This document shows, one piece after another, positions 47,701 through 56,095 of a stretch of DNA of 64,000 nucleotides (position 1 is its first letter; each line of letters starts with the position of its first letter). The notes under the pieces are model-generated. The model worked only from the letters and a program-made list of their open reading frames with translations. It had not been told where the DNA came from and made no database searches. Source of the DNA: Paludibacteraceae bacterium. GTDB lineage: Bacteria > Bacteroidota > Bacteroidia > Bacteroidales > Paludibacteraceae. The stretch spans positions 40,351 to 104,350 of the forward strand of contig CAJOIZ010000002.1 in assembly GCA_905234835.1 (NCBI GenBank). Direction: 5' to 3'. The position numbers and the translations under genes were made by a program.

Positions 47701-49817
47701 CTTTGCGGAGAAGTGCAGGGGCACTCAGGAGCCAACATACCGTCGATAACAGCGTCTTTACCAGTGAGGTTCTTCAGGAGAACGTGCACTTTCTTGCCCT
47801 TCGTGTTCTGGATTTCAGTGAGGTCGATAACGTACCAGAGAGTAACGTCAGCGTCCTGGTTGTGACCGGTAGTCCAGTTGAACGGAATAGCTTTCGTGCA
47901 GTTAGCACCTTCGTTCTCAATCTTCTTGTTAAGACGGAAGCTGAAAGGCTGATTACCGTTGAGCTTGATATAGAACTTGTCACCTTTCTGGAGGTTCTTC
48001 ACAAGATCCTTAGCAATTTCTTTCTTGTAAGTACCATTAGCACCGATAGTGAGAGCGCGTTCCTGATTCTCATAGATATCAGGGCACTGAGTAGCCAGTT
48101 CGCCGTGGATAGTGAGAGTCTTGTCGCCTTCGTTGGTGATAATGATTTCAGGAATGTAGTCAGCACCAATGATATTGTCAGCAGGCACTTCGTACCAAAC
48201 GGTAACGCCAGCAGCCTGTTTGTGACCTTCTTCCCAGTTAAACGGAATAGCGTTCTCCAATACGCAAGTTACCAAAGAAGCGTCTTTCAGCTTAGCGGCA
48301 GCAGGAACAACTTCAACCTTAACGGGCTGTGTGGTGGTAACACCTACATAAACCACGTTGGAGCCGAGCATTGCAATAGTAGAATACTTAACAGTCTTGG
48401 ACAAGGGTTTGCCAACTTCTACCTTGCGAGAAATCGTTTCAACATCAATATAGGGGCATTCGAACGCTACTTCAGCGGTAACGTTAGCAGTTGCCTCGCC
48501 ACGGTTGGTGATAGTAACGGTTACATCTTGCGGAGTAGTCTTGAGGTCGGTGATGTCGATAGCATACCACTGAGTAGAAGACTCCTCTTCGAACTCAACG
48601 TCCTGATAAACTACTTCGTTCCACTTAATAGCCTGTGCAGCGGCGCAAGCATTACCTTCACGCATGTGTTTAAGACGTGCAGAAACCTTGATATTCTGGT
48701 TCGCAGAGATACGAACATAAACATATTTGCACTTCTCAGCATCAAGCGATTCGATGATGTTACGTGCGAAATCCATAAAGTCGGACTCACCAGCAACAAC
48801 GGTATCCTTCTTGATGATAACGTTCTTGGTTGCATAGTCATCAACAGACTCGCTGTTGAAAGCAATTTCTACGGTTACAAAAGCAGGAGTAGTATTAGCC
48901 TCGTTGTTGAGGGTAATCTGCGGCTGATTCTTCTTAACCTTAAGGAGTTCAGCAAGCGTTGTTCTGAATACTTGTCCAGCAGCGCCAACAGTGAACTCGG
49001 GAGTGTCGAATGTTACATCAGTGGGAGAAGCGAAGTTGGTTTCCACAGCGGGACCAGCCACTTTCTTAGTGCTAACAGCGATTTCCTTGCTGTTCTCCAC
49101 TTTGAGGTAGAGAGTAGCTTCTGTCATGCTCTGAATAAGAGCAGCAGGGATCTCGTGTACTTTGGATTTCTTGTTGGGGATAGAACCCTTAAGACCTGCA
49201 AGACCCGTGCTGGGGCAGTCAGTAGAAATCATCGAAACGATCTTAGAAGTAGCTGTCGTTGCCGAATAGGTAATCTCCAAGCCTTCATTGCTCTCGCGAA
49301 GAGCATTGAGGTCGATGGTGTACCAGTGCGTACCAGCTGCGAGGCTATGATCTTTGTAATCATAGTCAGTAGCCTTAAGGCAGGCTTCATCAGCAAAACT
49401 TCCTTCATAAACCTTCGCTGCGAGGTGAATCTTCTGAGTGGTGGTCAGTTTAACGAACATGTCGTCATACCCCATCTTCACGAGCATGGAAGCGGAAGAG
49501 TTCCACACCTTGCTGCCGTTACCGACGATGGTGTAGTTGCGCGCTTCCTCTTCACCTGCGATAATCGCGGAGATGTTCACATCCGCGGAACTGGAAGAGA
49601 GGTTCGAGAGGTAGAGGGCGATACTGGGATCGTCAACAGCCTTGAGTCGGTCAGCCAAAGTAACTACATACCACAGGGATGTATTGGCATCCTGGGTGTT
49701 ACCATTGACCCAATCAAACTCGATGGCATTCGCTTTGGACGAACCATCACCCGTTCCGGCTGCAAACCCTGAGAGGGTCATTGTAGCAGCAATCAGAATT
49801 AGGATTAGTTTTTTCAT
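44784..49817 (-). CDS. Giant secreted protein (1677 aa) with about 10 divergent tandem domains and the short C-terminal motif
   Basis: Signal peptide; recurring W-Y-x-(V/I/L)-x-x-x-x-L ... (E/Q)C ... units; C-terminus HMINGKLYIITEDNVMYDAQGQKVQQ. Confidence 0.8.
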   Translation of the reverse strand: MKKLILILIAATMTLSGFAAGTGDGSSKANAIEFDWVNGNTQDANTSLWYVVTLADRLKAVDDPSIALYLSNLSSSSADVNISAIIAGEEEARNYTIVGNGSKVWNSSASMLVKMGYDDMFVKLTTTQKIHLAAKVYEGSFADEACLKATDYDYKDHSLAAGTHWYTIDLNALRESNEGLEITYSATTATSKIVSMISTDCPSTGLAGLKGSIPNKKSKVHEIPAALIQSMTEATLYLKVENSKEIAVSTKKVAGPAVETNFASPTDVTFDTPEFTVGAAGQVFRTTLAELLKVKKNQPQITLNNEANTTPAFVTVEIAFNSESVDDYATKNVIIKKDTVVAGESDFMDFARNIIESLDAEKCKYVYVRISANQNIKVSARLKHMREGNACAAAQAIKWNEVVYQDVEFEEESSTQWYAIDITDLKTTPQDVTVTITNRGEATANVTAEVAFECPYIDVETISRKVEVGKPLSKTVKYSTIAMLGSNVVYVGVTTTQPVKVEVVPAAAKLKDASLVTCVLENAIPFNWEEGHKQAAGVTVWYEVPADNIIGADYIPEIIITNEGDKTLTIHGELATQCPDIYENQERALTIGANGTYKKEIAKDLVKNLQKGDKFYIKLNGNQPFSFRLNKKIENEGANCTKAIPFNWTTGHNQDADVTLWYVIDLTEIQNTKGKKVHVLLKNLTGKDAVIDGMLAPECPCTSPQSQSLALKANQVREKDIARSTFMSFGEKVYIRLTSTQKFHFEASIIDADPFTPITVCEPATDLDVNKLYNKTGDNAWYKIKVDKLVDAELAPRVMVINGATAQSIKGSIAYECPVTEEMQSVVRSFAANQTISKLFEQSLVNQLKAKGIEYVYVNIEGNQDYQFRIDMVDPNTGADCMHAVEIKDGKVLGHEAGKTLWYKLNVADLLANHANDKLIFSLTNTDAKAGAVHAAVYTDCEGEQLIAGNATIGANAKREKAIMVEALMGLNTPWVYLQLTAAQAQNLLMQIVAREKLDPAITACEDAVRFAVNTDYKQGINTNVWYMINLKEIRENTSGDATLIVNELSGEENTLTAELAWVCPVEYEMTTKSMILKGNDKYTRIFSRELLNSAEGKDVVYVRVTSEKEMSFRVEMHLSKGDECANPIDFDWVNGNTNPQGACLWYNVAMLETKIVDGKEVEELRIPEGKDLQLTIVNLSDQKVSASADLRFECKEHSLGDGQYTFEPNETKTKVIDRDLITSVNPTSIVVNFCTPKASMYIRADFIDELPDSICFKDIALTLCDGEVYDDVMTTTVIKHTIDAKDATTLAWNDTVSVRAGTILVDSIYRFTVTPMEAATAFDYSTVADADKIVAKAGEKLDYSAFDAFLKNYYTTLTAADSLAAYDTIVWEAYDVDPDQLDFRPIENVKALQENLTLTTQISLAYTVYTECETALIVDTIWNIPVEKGCDDAFDMTTLTLDWGKAYCGLPYDDKAVEKQIQAAFDAAGVTDNITIYVDLGDGFKAYDGATKMEKGKTVKFYAEAVSTCDATLKSQTATQTLTVDAPDAKGDQVTTLPLVDPYNNGWLLIIDLVTINKQWDLNLVQGDETDKQVKWYRMKGATPDPDNDELVRTGGYYLTALDKFENEPLPNGTYYAVISIVTTSNEECGGEWRTIIQSVSNGSAVGTRKHMINGKLYIITEDNVMYDAQGQKVQQ

Positions 49818-49914
49818 TTTGATTGTTGTTTTTAGTTAATTAAAGAGTTTAGTTAATTTTTGTTTTATATATTGTCGTATTCCGGTATTTCGGGCAAAAA
49901 GATAGCAAAGGGTT

Positions 49915-51249
49915 TTATTCCTTGCGTTCGACTCCGAGGACGGAAATGCGTTTGTTGTCGTTTATAATATATAAGGTACCATTCTCAATGACTTTGCGGG
50001 GTGCATAGGGGTTAGAGGTTTCATCCAATGCGTCACCGTCGAGGTCAATGACCTGCAAGAGGATATGCTGGGTGCAAGTATTCTTCTTACGGATAATAAC
50101 ATCGTGTTCGCCCATGTGATCCACATAATAGGTCTTCTTATAATACATCGGCAAATCTGACTTGTAGATACGTAGGGTGTCGTGCTTCAATGTCGCGGGG
50201 ATAACATTGACATTGTATGTATAGACGTCCACGGTATCCAAGCTGCGCCAAACAGTGTCACCCGAATAAACAGTGGTTTCCTTGAGGATTGTATCCCTCA
50301 ACTCCAGCGACTTGCCTTCACAGAAAGTGGTATCCATCACTGTCTCCTGCCACTTGATATTGTAACGGAAGCGTACGCGTCCCACATCCTCAGCCTTATG
50401 GCGGAATCGGAAGAAGAGCGTATCACCCGCCGCCTTTGCCTTATTAACGATAGCAGTATCGGGGAAGAAGAGCTTTGTCGAGTCACTCATAGTGCGCGTA
50501 CAAATCAACTCGGGGTTTGCACATGTGCCACGGAGGAAGTCCATTTCGCACGGGAGATTCTTCTTCTGCTGCCACTGAACGAACATCTGCTGGTTCTTGC
50601 GCATATCGGCAGGCAGCCAAGCATAGATATCCTCGTCATGGTTGGTGATATAAGTCATCCCGTTCTTAACCGGGAAGAGGTCTTCACAAGTGGAATGCGG
50701 TCCCTCGTCATAAGCAAAAGCAAGGACACGTCCCTGTCCTCCTTTGAGAGGATAAACGCGTAAGTGAGGCTTCACGATGGTTTCCGCCAGTTCTGCAAGG
50801 TCTCCCATATCGGCAAGCTTGGAGTTAATGAAGTCCACATCAATGTCACGCATTGTATTAGCGCCAACCGACATTGTGTAAGTAGGCTCGGTAGAGGAGC
50901 ACAAAGCATACAATTCAAGGCGGATACCCTTGTCAGAGAACCAATAAGCGGACAGACCGTACTTGAGGTCGGAGACGGTAGCGGAGAACCAAAGAGTGTC
51001 CGTAATTACCGTGTCAAGACCGAAATGGAACTCAACCGTATTGTCCTCGGCACAGTCGCAGTAATAGTAGGGATAGTTGAAGGTTTTCTGAATGAGATCA
51101 CAACGCTCGATTACCTGTTCATCAGGGAGTTGCGAAGGATTGCCAATAGCCTTCTGCGCCAAGAGGAACAGGGGTTGTACGAGCATCAGGGCAACCACAA
51201 ACAGTTGTCTGAAACGTACTCTACGGGATGGATTTTGTATGGATTTCAT
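49915..51249 (-). CDS. Secreted hypothetical protein with short C-terminal motif
   Basis: Start reassigned to MKSIQNPSRRVRFRQLFVVALMLVQPLFLLAQ because the longer ORF runs into a TACTTTTG promoter; C-terminus VIENGTLYIINDNKRISVLGVERKE. Confidence 0.7.
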   Translation of the reverse strand: MKSIQNPSRRVRFRQLFVVALMLVQPLFLLAQKAIGNPSQLPDEQVIERCDLIQKTFNYPYYYCDCAEDNTVEFHFGLDTVITDTLWFSATVSDLKYGLSAYWFSDKGIRLELYALCSSTEPTYTMSVGANTMRDIDVDFINSKLADMGDLAELAETIVKPHLRVYPLKGGQGRVLAFAYDEGPHSTCEDLFPVKNGMTYITNHDEDIYAWLPADMRKNQQMFVQWQQKKNLPCEMDFLRGTCANPELICTRTMSDSTKLFFPDTAIVNKAKAAGDTLFFRFRHKAEDVGRVRFRYNIKWQETVMDTTFCEGKSLELRDTILKETTVYSGDTVWRSLDTVDVYTYNVNVIPATLKHDTLRIYKSDLPMYYKKTYYVDHMGEHDVIIRKKNTCTQHILLQVIDLDGDALDETSNPYAPRKVIENGTLYIINDNKRISVLGVERKE

Positions 51250-51285
51250 TGTGTTTTCGCTGGTTAGAGCCCATAAAAAATCGCG

Positions 51286-51293
51286 CAAAAGTA
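51286..51293 (-). promoter_or_regulatory. -7 element TACTTTTG (minus strand)
   Basis: Plus-strand GCGCAAAAGTAAGC. Confidence 0.55.
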
Positions 51294-51479
51294 AGCATTT
51301 TTCCTATGCTAACAAAACTTCCCTGCATTTTTTTGCAAAATTTTTTCATTCGCTATTTTAGCGTTTCAAAACGGGAGGTTGACGCAAAAGCAAGAAAAAG
51401 CGTTATTTAGCGTGTAAGTACCTGTTTATCTGCTTATTGCGTTGATATTGGTATTGCATCGTTGTTGTATCGTCCGTCG

Positions 51480-51534
51480 AATCACCCGGTAATCACCCGG
51501 TAATCACCCGCTAACCACCCGCTAATCACCCGCT
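51480..51534. repeat. 11-bp tandem repeat AATCACCCG(G/C)T x5
   Basis: AATCACCCGGT AATCACCCGGT AATCACCCGCT AACCACCCGCT AATCACCCGCT. Confidence 0.92.
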
Positions 51535-51560
51535 CTTGGTATGACGCAACATCGATAAGA

Positions 51561-51710
51561 TAACGGGAGACAAAGGGAAAACAACGGGATAGACATAGGG
51601 AAATAAAGGGTAAGGGAATGGGAGACAAAGGGAAAAAGAAGGGGAAACAAAGGGATAAACAAAAGGCGACAAGGGGAAAAGGAAGGGAAAGAGACGAAAG
51701 AGGCGAAAAA
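51561..51710. repeat. Purine-rich strand-asymmetric tract with GGG runs mostly about every 10-12 bp
   Basis: ...ACGGGAGACAAAGGGAAAACAACGGGATAGACATAGGGAAATAAAGGG..., mostly G and A on the plus strand. Confidence 0.8.
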
Positions 51711-51714
51711 GTTT

Positions 51715-51744
51715 TTGGTATATGGACAAATGGCACTATATTTG
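51715..51744 (+). promoter_or_regulatory. Bacteroidetes promoter TTG-N19-TATATTTG upstream of manC
   Basis: TTG 51715-51717; TATATTTG 51737-51744. Confidence 0.65.
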
Positions 51745-51841
51745 CGGCGAGGATTATAATGGGATGATACGAGCAAGGATGCCCGAATTATAAATGCGAA
51801 AAGACTACTAACAAACAGGACACACTATAAAATGCAAGACT

Positions 51842-52975
51842 ATGAATAACTACTGTGTTATAATGGCCGGCGGAATAGGTAGCCGTTTCTGGCCTTTCAG
51901 CCGCAACAACCGACCCAAACAGTTCTTAGACTTCTTCGGAACCGGCAGGAGCCTACTGCAAATGACAGTGGACCGCTTCCGCCCATTAGTGCCGATAGAG
52001 AACGTGATCGTGGTGACAAACGTGGTTTACCGCGACATGATTATGCAACAGATACCTGACCTGAGCAAAGAGCAGATACTATGCGAACCCGCACGGAGGA
52101 ACACGGCACCGTGCATCGCATACGCAGTGATGTATATCAAAGGACAGCTGTGCCGCCAGTACGGATTAGACATACGGACAGCGGACTTTGCCAACGATGA
52201 GCGTCTGCAAGCCAACATTGTAGTCGCGCCGTCGGACCACCTGATTGTGCAGGAACAGCGGTTTGCAGACACCATCCGCCACGGATTAGAGTTCGTTAGC
52301 ACACACGACACCCTGCTGACATTAGGCATGAAGCCTACCCGTCCGGAGACAGGCTACGGATATATCCAAAAAGCACAAGCAACAGACGGCTGGGATGACC
52401 TGTACCGCGTCAAGACATTCACGGAAAAGCCTAATCTGGAACTGGCAAAAGTGTTCGTGGAGAGCCGAGAGTTCCTGTGGAACTCGGGTATATTCCTATG
52501 GAACCTGAAGACCATCGCCAACGCCATTGAACAATACCTGCCCGAACTGCACACCGCGTTCATGACCGCCCCAGAGAAGATGGGTACGGAAGAGGAAGAC
52601 GCTTATATACAAGAGGTTTTCCCGACCTGTCCGAACATCAGCATCGACTACGGCGTGATGGAGAAAGCCGAGTCAGTACACGTGCAGCAGGCCGACTTCG
52701 GTTGGAGCGACCTCGGCACATGGGGGTCACTGTACGAACTGAGCGACAAAGACGAGAAAGCCAACGCGACCCTGAAATGCAATGCCGAATACTATGACAG
52801 CGAAGGGAACGTGGTGGTGCTGCCTGAAGGACACCTTGCCGTGCTGAAAGGGATGAAAGACATGATCGTCGTGGAGTCAGACAAGGTGCTGCTAATCTGC
52901 CCCAAAGAGGACGAACAGCAGATACGGCAGATCGTGATGGACGTGGAACACAACTACGAGGGCAAGTACAACTGA
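51842..52975 (+). CDS. manC: Mannose-1-phosphate guanylyltransferase
   Basis: YCVIMAGGIGSRFWPFSRNNRPKQFLDFFGTGRSLLQMT; VAPSDHLI; FTEKPNLELA; WNSGIFLW. Confidence 0.92.
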   Translation: MNNYCVIMAGGIGSRFWPFSRNNRPKQFLDFFGTGRSLLQMTVDRFRPLVPIENVIVVTNVVYRDMIMQQIPDLSKEQILCEPARRNTAPCIAYAVMYIKGQLCRQYGLDIRTADFANDERLQANIVVAPSDHLIVQEQRFADTIRHGLEFVSTHDTLLTLGMKPTRPETGYGYIQKAQATDGWDDLYRVKTFTEKPNLELAKVFVESREFLWNSGIFLWNLKTIANAIEQYLPELHTAFMTAPEKMGTEEEDAYIQEVFPTCPNISIDYGVMEKAESVHVQQADFGWSDLGTWGSLYELSDKDEKANATLKCNAEYYDSEGNVVVLPEGHLAVLKGMKDMIVVESDKVLLICPKEDEQQIRQIVMDVEHNYEGKYN

Positions 52976-52991
52976 TAGGGCTTGCATATCT

Positions 52992-54953
52992 ATGAGTTAC
53001 TTAAGTTTTGACAAGACGGCACTGGTCAATCTGGACCGCAGTCTGCGGACAGAAATCCTCCATACGAACCGTGCAGGAGCCTATACGGCAACGACATTAG
53101 CGGACTGCAATACACGCAAGTACCACGGTCTGTTAGTGACTCCGCTGCCAGACAAGGGCGACGACAACTACGTGCTGCTGAGCGGATTAGACGAGACAGT
53201 CATCCAACACGGTGCAGAGTTCCACTTGGGCGTGCACCAATACGGCGAGCGGCTGTTCTACCCCAACGGACACAAGTACCTGCGGAGTTACGACTGTCAG
53301 TTGCTGTCGAAAACCACATACCGCGTAGGGGGCGTCATCCTGACCAAAGAACGTCTGTTAGTCAGTTTCGAGCCGCGTGTGCTAATCCGCTACACCTTAG
53401 TGGAGGCAGGACAGGGGACTGTGATGCGCTTTCATCCGTTCCTTGCGTTCCGTCCGACCGACAGTCTGACGCATGAGAACGGCGCCGCCGACACCCATAC
53501 AGAAGAGGTGAAGAACGGTCGGATGTGCCGTCTGTACGAGGGCTTCCCGGGGCTGTACATGCAGTTCTCGAAAAAGGCGGCATACACGGAAGATGCGCAC
53601 TGGTACAAGGATATCCACTACATGAAAGAAGCCGAGCGCGGATACGAGAGCCGTGAGGACCTGATGGTGCCCGGGTACTTTGAGGTAGCAATGAAACAGG
53701 GCGAGTCGGTGGTGTTCTCGGCAGGTGTTTCGGAAATCAATCCTGCGACGCTGAAGAGCATCTGGAAGAAGGAAGAGAGCCGCCACTGGGAAAGAGAGAC
53801 AATGTACGCGTGCCTCAGGAACGCCGCGTCGCAGTTCTACAAGAGAGAAGGCGATAAGTGTTGGTTGTTAGCAGGTTATCCGTGGTTCAAGGCAGAGGCA
53901 CGAGCGGAGTTCTTCTCCTTGGCGGACTGCACGATGGGCATCGGCCGTCCCGAATACTGGGACGCCATCATGAACAAGACGGCAGTAGGCGAGGTGCGCG
54001 CCTTCCTCGAGGGCAGGTACGAGGATATAGGTCTGAAGGGGATGGACGAGCCGGACGTGCTTCTGTGGTTCGCGAGAGTGATTCAAGAATACTCCCATTA
54101 TGTTGATATCAAACAGGTTGCAGCGCAATACGGGGAGCTGCTGTACGACATCATCGTCTTCCTGCGCGAGCAGCGTCATCCGAGGCTGTTCGTCCATCAG
54201 AACGGTCTGGTGTGGACGGACGGGACGAAACGTCCGGCGACGTGGATGAACGCGATGGAAGACGGTCTGCCCATCACGCCACGGACAGGCTATATCGTCG
54301 AACTGAACGCGCTGTGGTACAATGCTATCTGCTTCACGGCACAACTGATGCGCGAGACGGGAAAAGAACAGCGCGCCGACCTGCTTGACTACCAAGCCGA
54401 ACTTGCCCGCGATCAGTTCGTTGCGATGTTCTGGAACGGCTACTACCTTGACGACTATGTGACAGGCAGTTACCATGACAAAGAGGTGCGTCCGAACCAG
54501 ATATGGGCGGTGTCGCTGCCCTACTCCCCCCTCGACAGGATGCAGCAGAAGGCAGTGGTGGATATATGCACGAAGGAACTATACACGCCGAAGGGGCTGC
54601 GGACGCTGTCGCCAAAGAGCGGGTTCTATCGTCCGGTCTATATCGGCGGACACAAAGAACGCAACCGCAACCTGCACAACGGACCCGTGTTCCCGCTGAG
54701 CATAGCCGCCTACGGGAAAGCGTATATGCGTGTGTATCAGCACAGCGGGGCAAGTTTTATGCGCCGTCTGTTAGCGGGTTACGAAGCAGAGATGCGCGAA
54801 CTGACCATCGGGACGCTGAGCGAACTATACGACGGCAACCCGCCATTCAAAGGGCACGGCGGCATGAGTTACGCACCAAGTGTGAGCGGAGTGATAGGGA
54901 TATACAACTGTCTGAACGAATTGGAACAAAACGCAGATAACCAGCCTTCTTAA
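52992..54953 (+). CDS. Glycogen debranching enzyme (amylo-alpha-1,6-glucosidase family)
   Basis: RSLRTEILHTNRAGAYTATTLADCNTRKYHGLLV; WLLAGYPWF; NGLVWTDGTKRPATWMNAMEDG; GMSYAPSVSGVIGIYNCL. Confidence 0.88.
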   Translation: MSYLSFDKTALVNLDRSLRTEILHTNRAGAYTATTLADCNTRKYHGLLVTPLPDKGDDNYVLLSGLDETVIQHGAEFHLGVHQYGERLFYPNGHKYLRSYDCQLLSKTTYRVGGVILTKERLLVSFEPRVLIRYTLVEAGQGTVMRFHPFLAFRPTDSLTHENGAADTHTEEVKNGRMCRLYEGFPGLYMQFSKKAAYTEDAHWYKDIHYMKEAERGYESREDLMVPGYFEVAMKQGESVVFSAGVSEINPATLKSIWKKEESRHWERETMYACLRNAASQFYKREGDKCWLLAGYPWFKAEARAEFFSLADCTMGIGRPEYWDAIMNKTAVGEVRAFLEGRYEDIGLKGMDEPDVLLWFARVIQEYSHYVDIKQVAAQYGELLYDIIVFLREQRHPRLFVHQNGLVWTDGTKRPATWMNAMEDGLPITPRTGYIVELNALWYNAICFTAQLMRETGKEQRADLLDYQAELARDQFVAMFWNGYYLDDYVTGSYHDKEVRPNQIWAVSLPYSPLDRMQQKAVVDICTKELYTPKGLRTLSPKSGFYRPVYIGGHKERNRNLHNGPVFPLSIAAYGKAYMRVYQHSGASFMRRLLAGYEAEMRELTIGTLSELYDGNPPFKGHGGMSYAPSVSGVIGIYNCLNELEQNADNQPS

Positions 54954-54955
54954 CT

Positions 54956-56095
54956 ATGAAAGCACTGATGTTCGGGTGGGAGTTCCCGCCACATATTCTC
55001 GGAGGTTTAGGCACAGCGAGTTACGGACTGACCTACGGTCTGGCGCAGCAGGGGGACATGGAGATTGTGTTTGTTCTTCCCCGCCGCTGGGGCGGCGAAG
55101 AGGAGTCGTTCCTGCGTATCATCGGAGCGGACAGCGTGGACGTGCCGGGACGCGGACACATCGAGTTCTCGGGCCGCTATCCCGACAACCTGTTGGAAGA
55201 GATAAGCAACTATGAGCAGGTCGCCGGCGTGCTGGCCCGTCAAGAATCGTTCGATGTGATTCATTCGCATGACTGGCTGACTTATCCTGCGGGCGTTACC
55301 GCCAAGCGGCTGAGCGGCAAGCCGTTAGTCATCCACGTCCATGCAACCGACTTTGACCGTTCGCGAGGTCAGGTCAATCCGACCGTTTATGCGATTGAGC
55401 GGCAAGGGATGGATATGGCGGACCATATCATGTGCGTGAGCAACCTGACGCGGCAGACGGTGATAGATAAATACGGTCAGTCGCCAGAAAAGGTCTCGAC
55501 GGTGCATAACGCGGTGTTCCCGTTGGCCAACCCCGATGAGTTCAAGCACCATGCGAGGAAAGACCACTTAGTGACATTCTTAGGCAGAATAACGATGCAG
55601 AAGGGACCGGAGTACTTTGTGGAAGCCGCAGCAAGAGTTCTTCGACAGACTGACAATGTGCGGTTTGTGATGGCTGGCAGCGGGGACAAGATGAACGAGA
55701 TGATTGACCTTGTGGCACGCAGAGGGATAGCCACGCGCTTCCATTTTCCGGGATTCATGCGCGGGAAACAGGTGCAACAACTATTAGCCGATTCGGACGT
55801 GTACATCATGCCTTCGGTGAGCGAGCCGTTCGGCATATCGCCGTTGGAAGCCATGCAAGTGGGCTGTCCTACGATCATATCGAACCAGTCGGGCTGCGCG
55901 GAGATTCTTCACCACGCCATCAAGACGGACTACTGGGACATTGACGCGATGGCGGACGCCATCCACGCGATTGTGACCAATCCCGCCCTGTACAAGTCGC
56001 TGAGCGAAGAGGGACGCAAGGAGGTAAACTGCATCCGCTGGGAGGATGCGGGGAAGAAAGTGCGCGCAGTATATGACCTTGTAACGCGCCGATAA
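54956..56095 (+). CDS. Glycosyltransferase family 4 protein (glycogen-synthase-like)
   Basis: MKALMFGWEFPPHILGGLGTASYGLTYGL; DVIHSHDWLTYPAG; PSVSEPFGISPLEAMQVGCPTIIS. Confidence 0.92.
   Translation: MKALMFGWEFPPHILGGLGTASYGLTYGLAQQGDMEIVFVLPRRWGGEEESFLRIIGADSVDVPGRGHIEFSGRYPDNLLEEISNYEQVAGVLARQESFDVIHSHDWLTYPAGVTAKRLSGKPLVIHVHATDFDRSRGQVNPTVYAIERQGMDMADHIMCVSNLTRQTVIDKYGQSPEKVSTVHNAVFPLANPDEFKHHARKDHLVTFLGRITMQKGPEYFVEAAARVLRQTDNVRFVMAGSGDKMNEMIDLVARRGIATRFHFPGFMRGKQVQQLLADSDVYIMPSVSEPFGISPLEAMQVGCPTIISNQSGCAEILHHAIKTDYWDIDAMADAIHAIVTNPALYKSLSEEGRKEVNCIRWEDAGKKVRAVYDLVTRR

Noticed and set aside
44787-49772. 1661-aa plus-strand ORF as a possible gene
   Set aside because: Codon-aligned antisense of a clear secreted protein with signal peptide and repeats; openness explained by codon bias. 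No recognisable domains in its translation.
20829-51534. 11-bp repeats as a CRISPR array
   Set aside because: Units are contiguous without spacers, too short, and differ between loci; no cas genes seen.
51482-51776. Minus-strand Pro/Leu/Phe-rich ORFs (84, 84, 67 aa)
   Set aside because: Translations of the purine-rich tract and 11-bp repeats; low complexity only.
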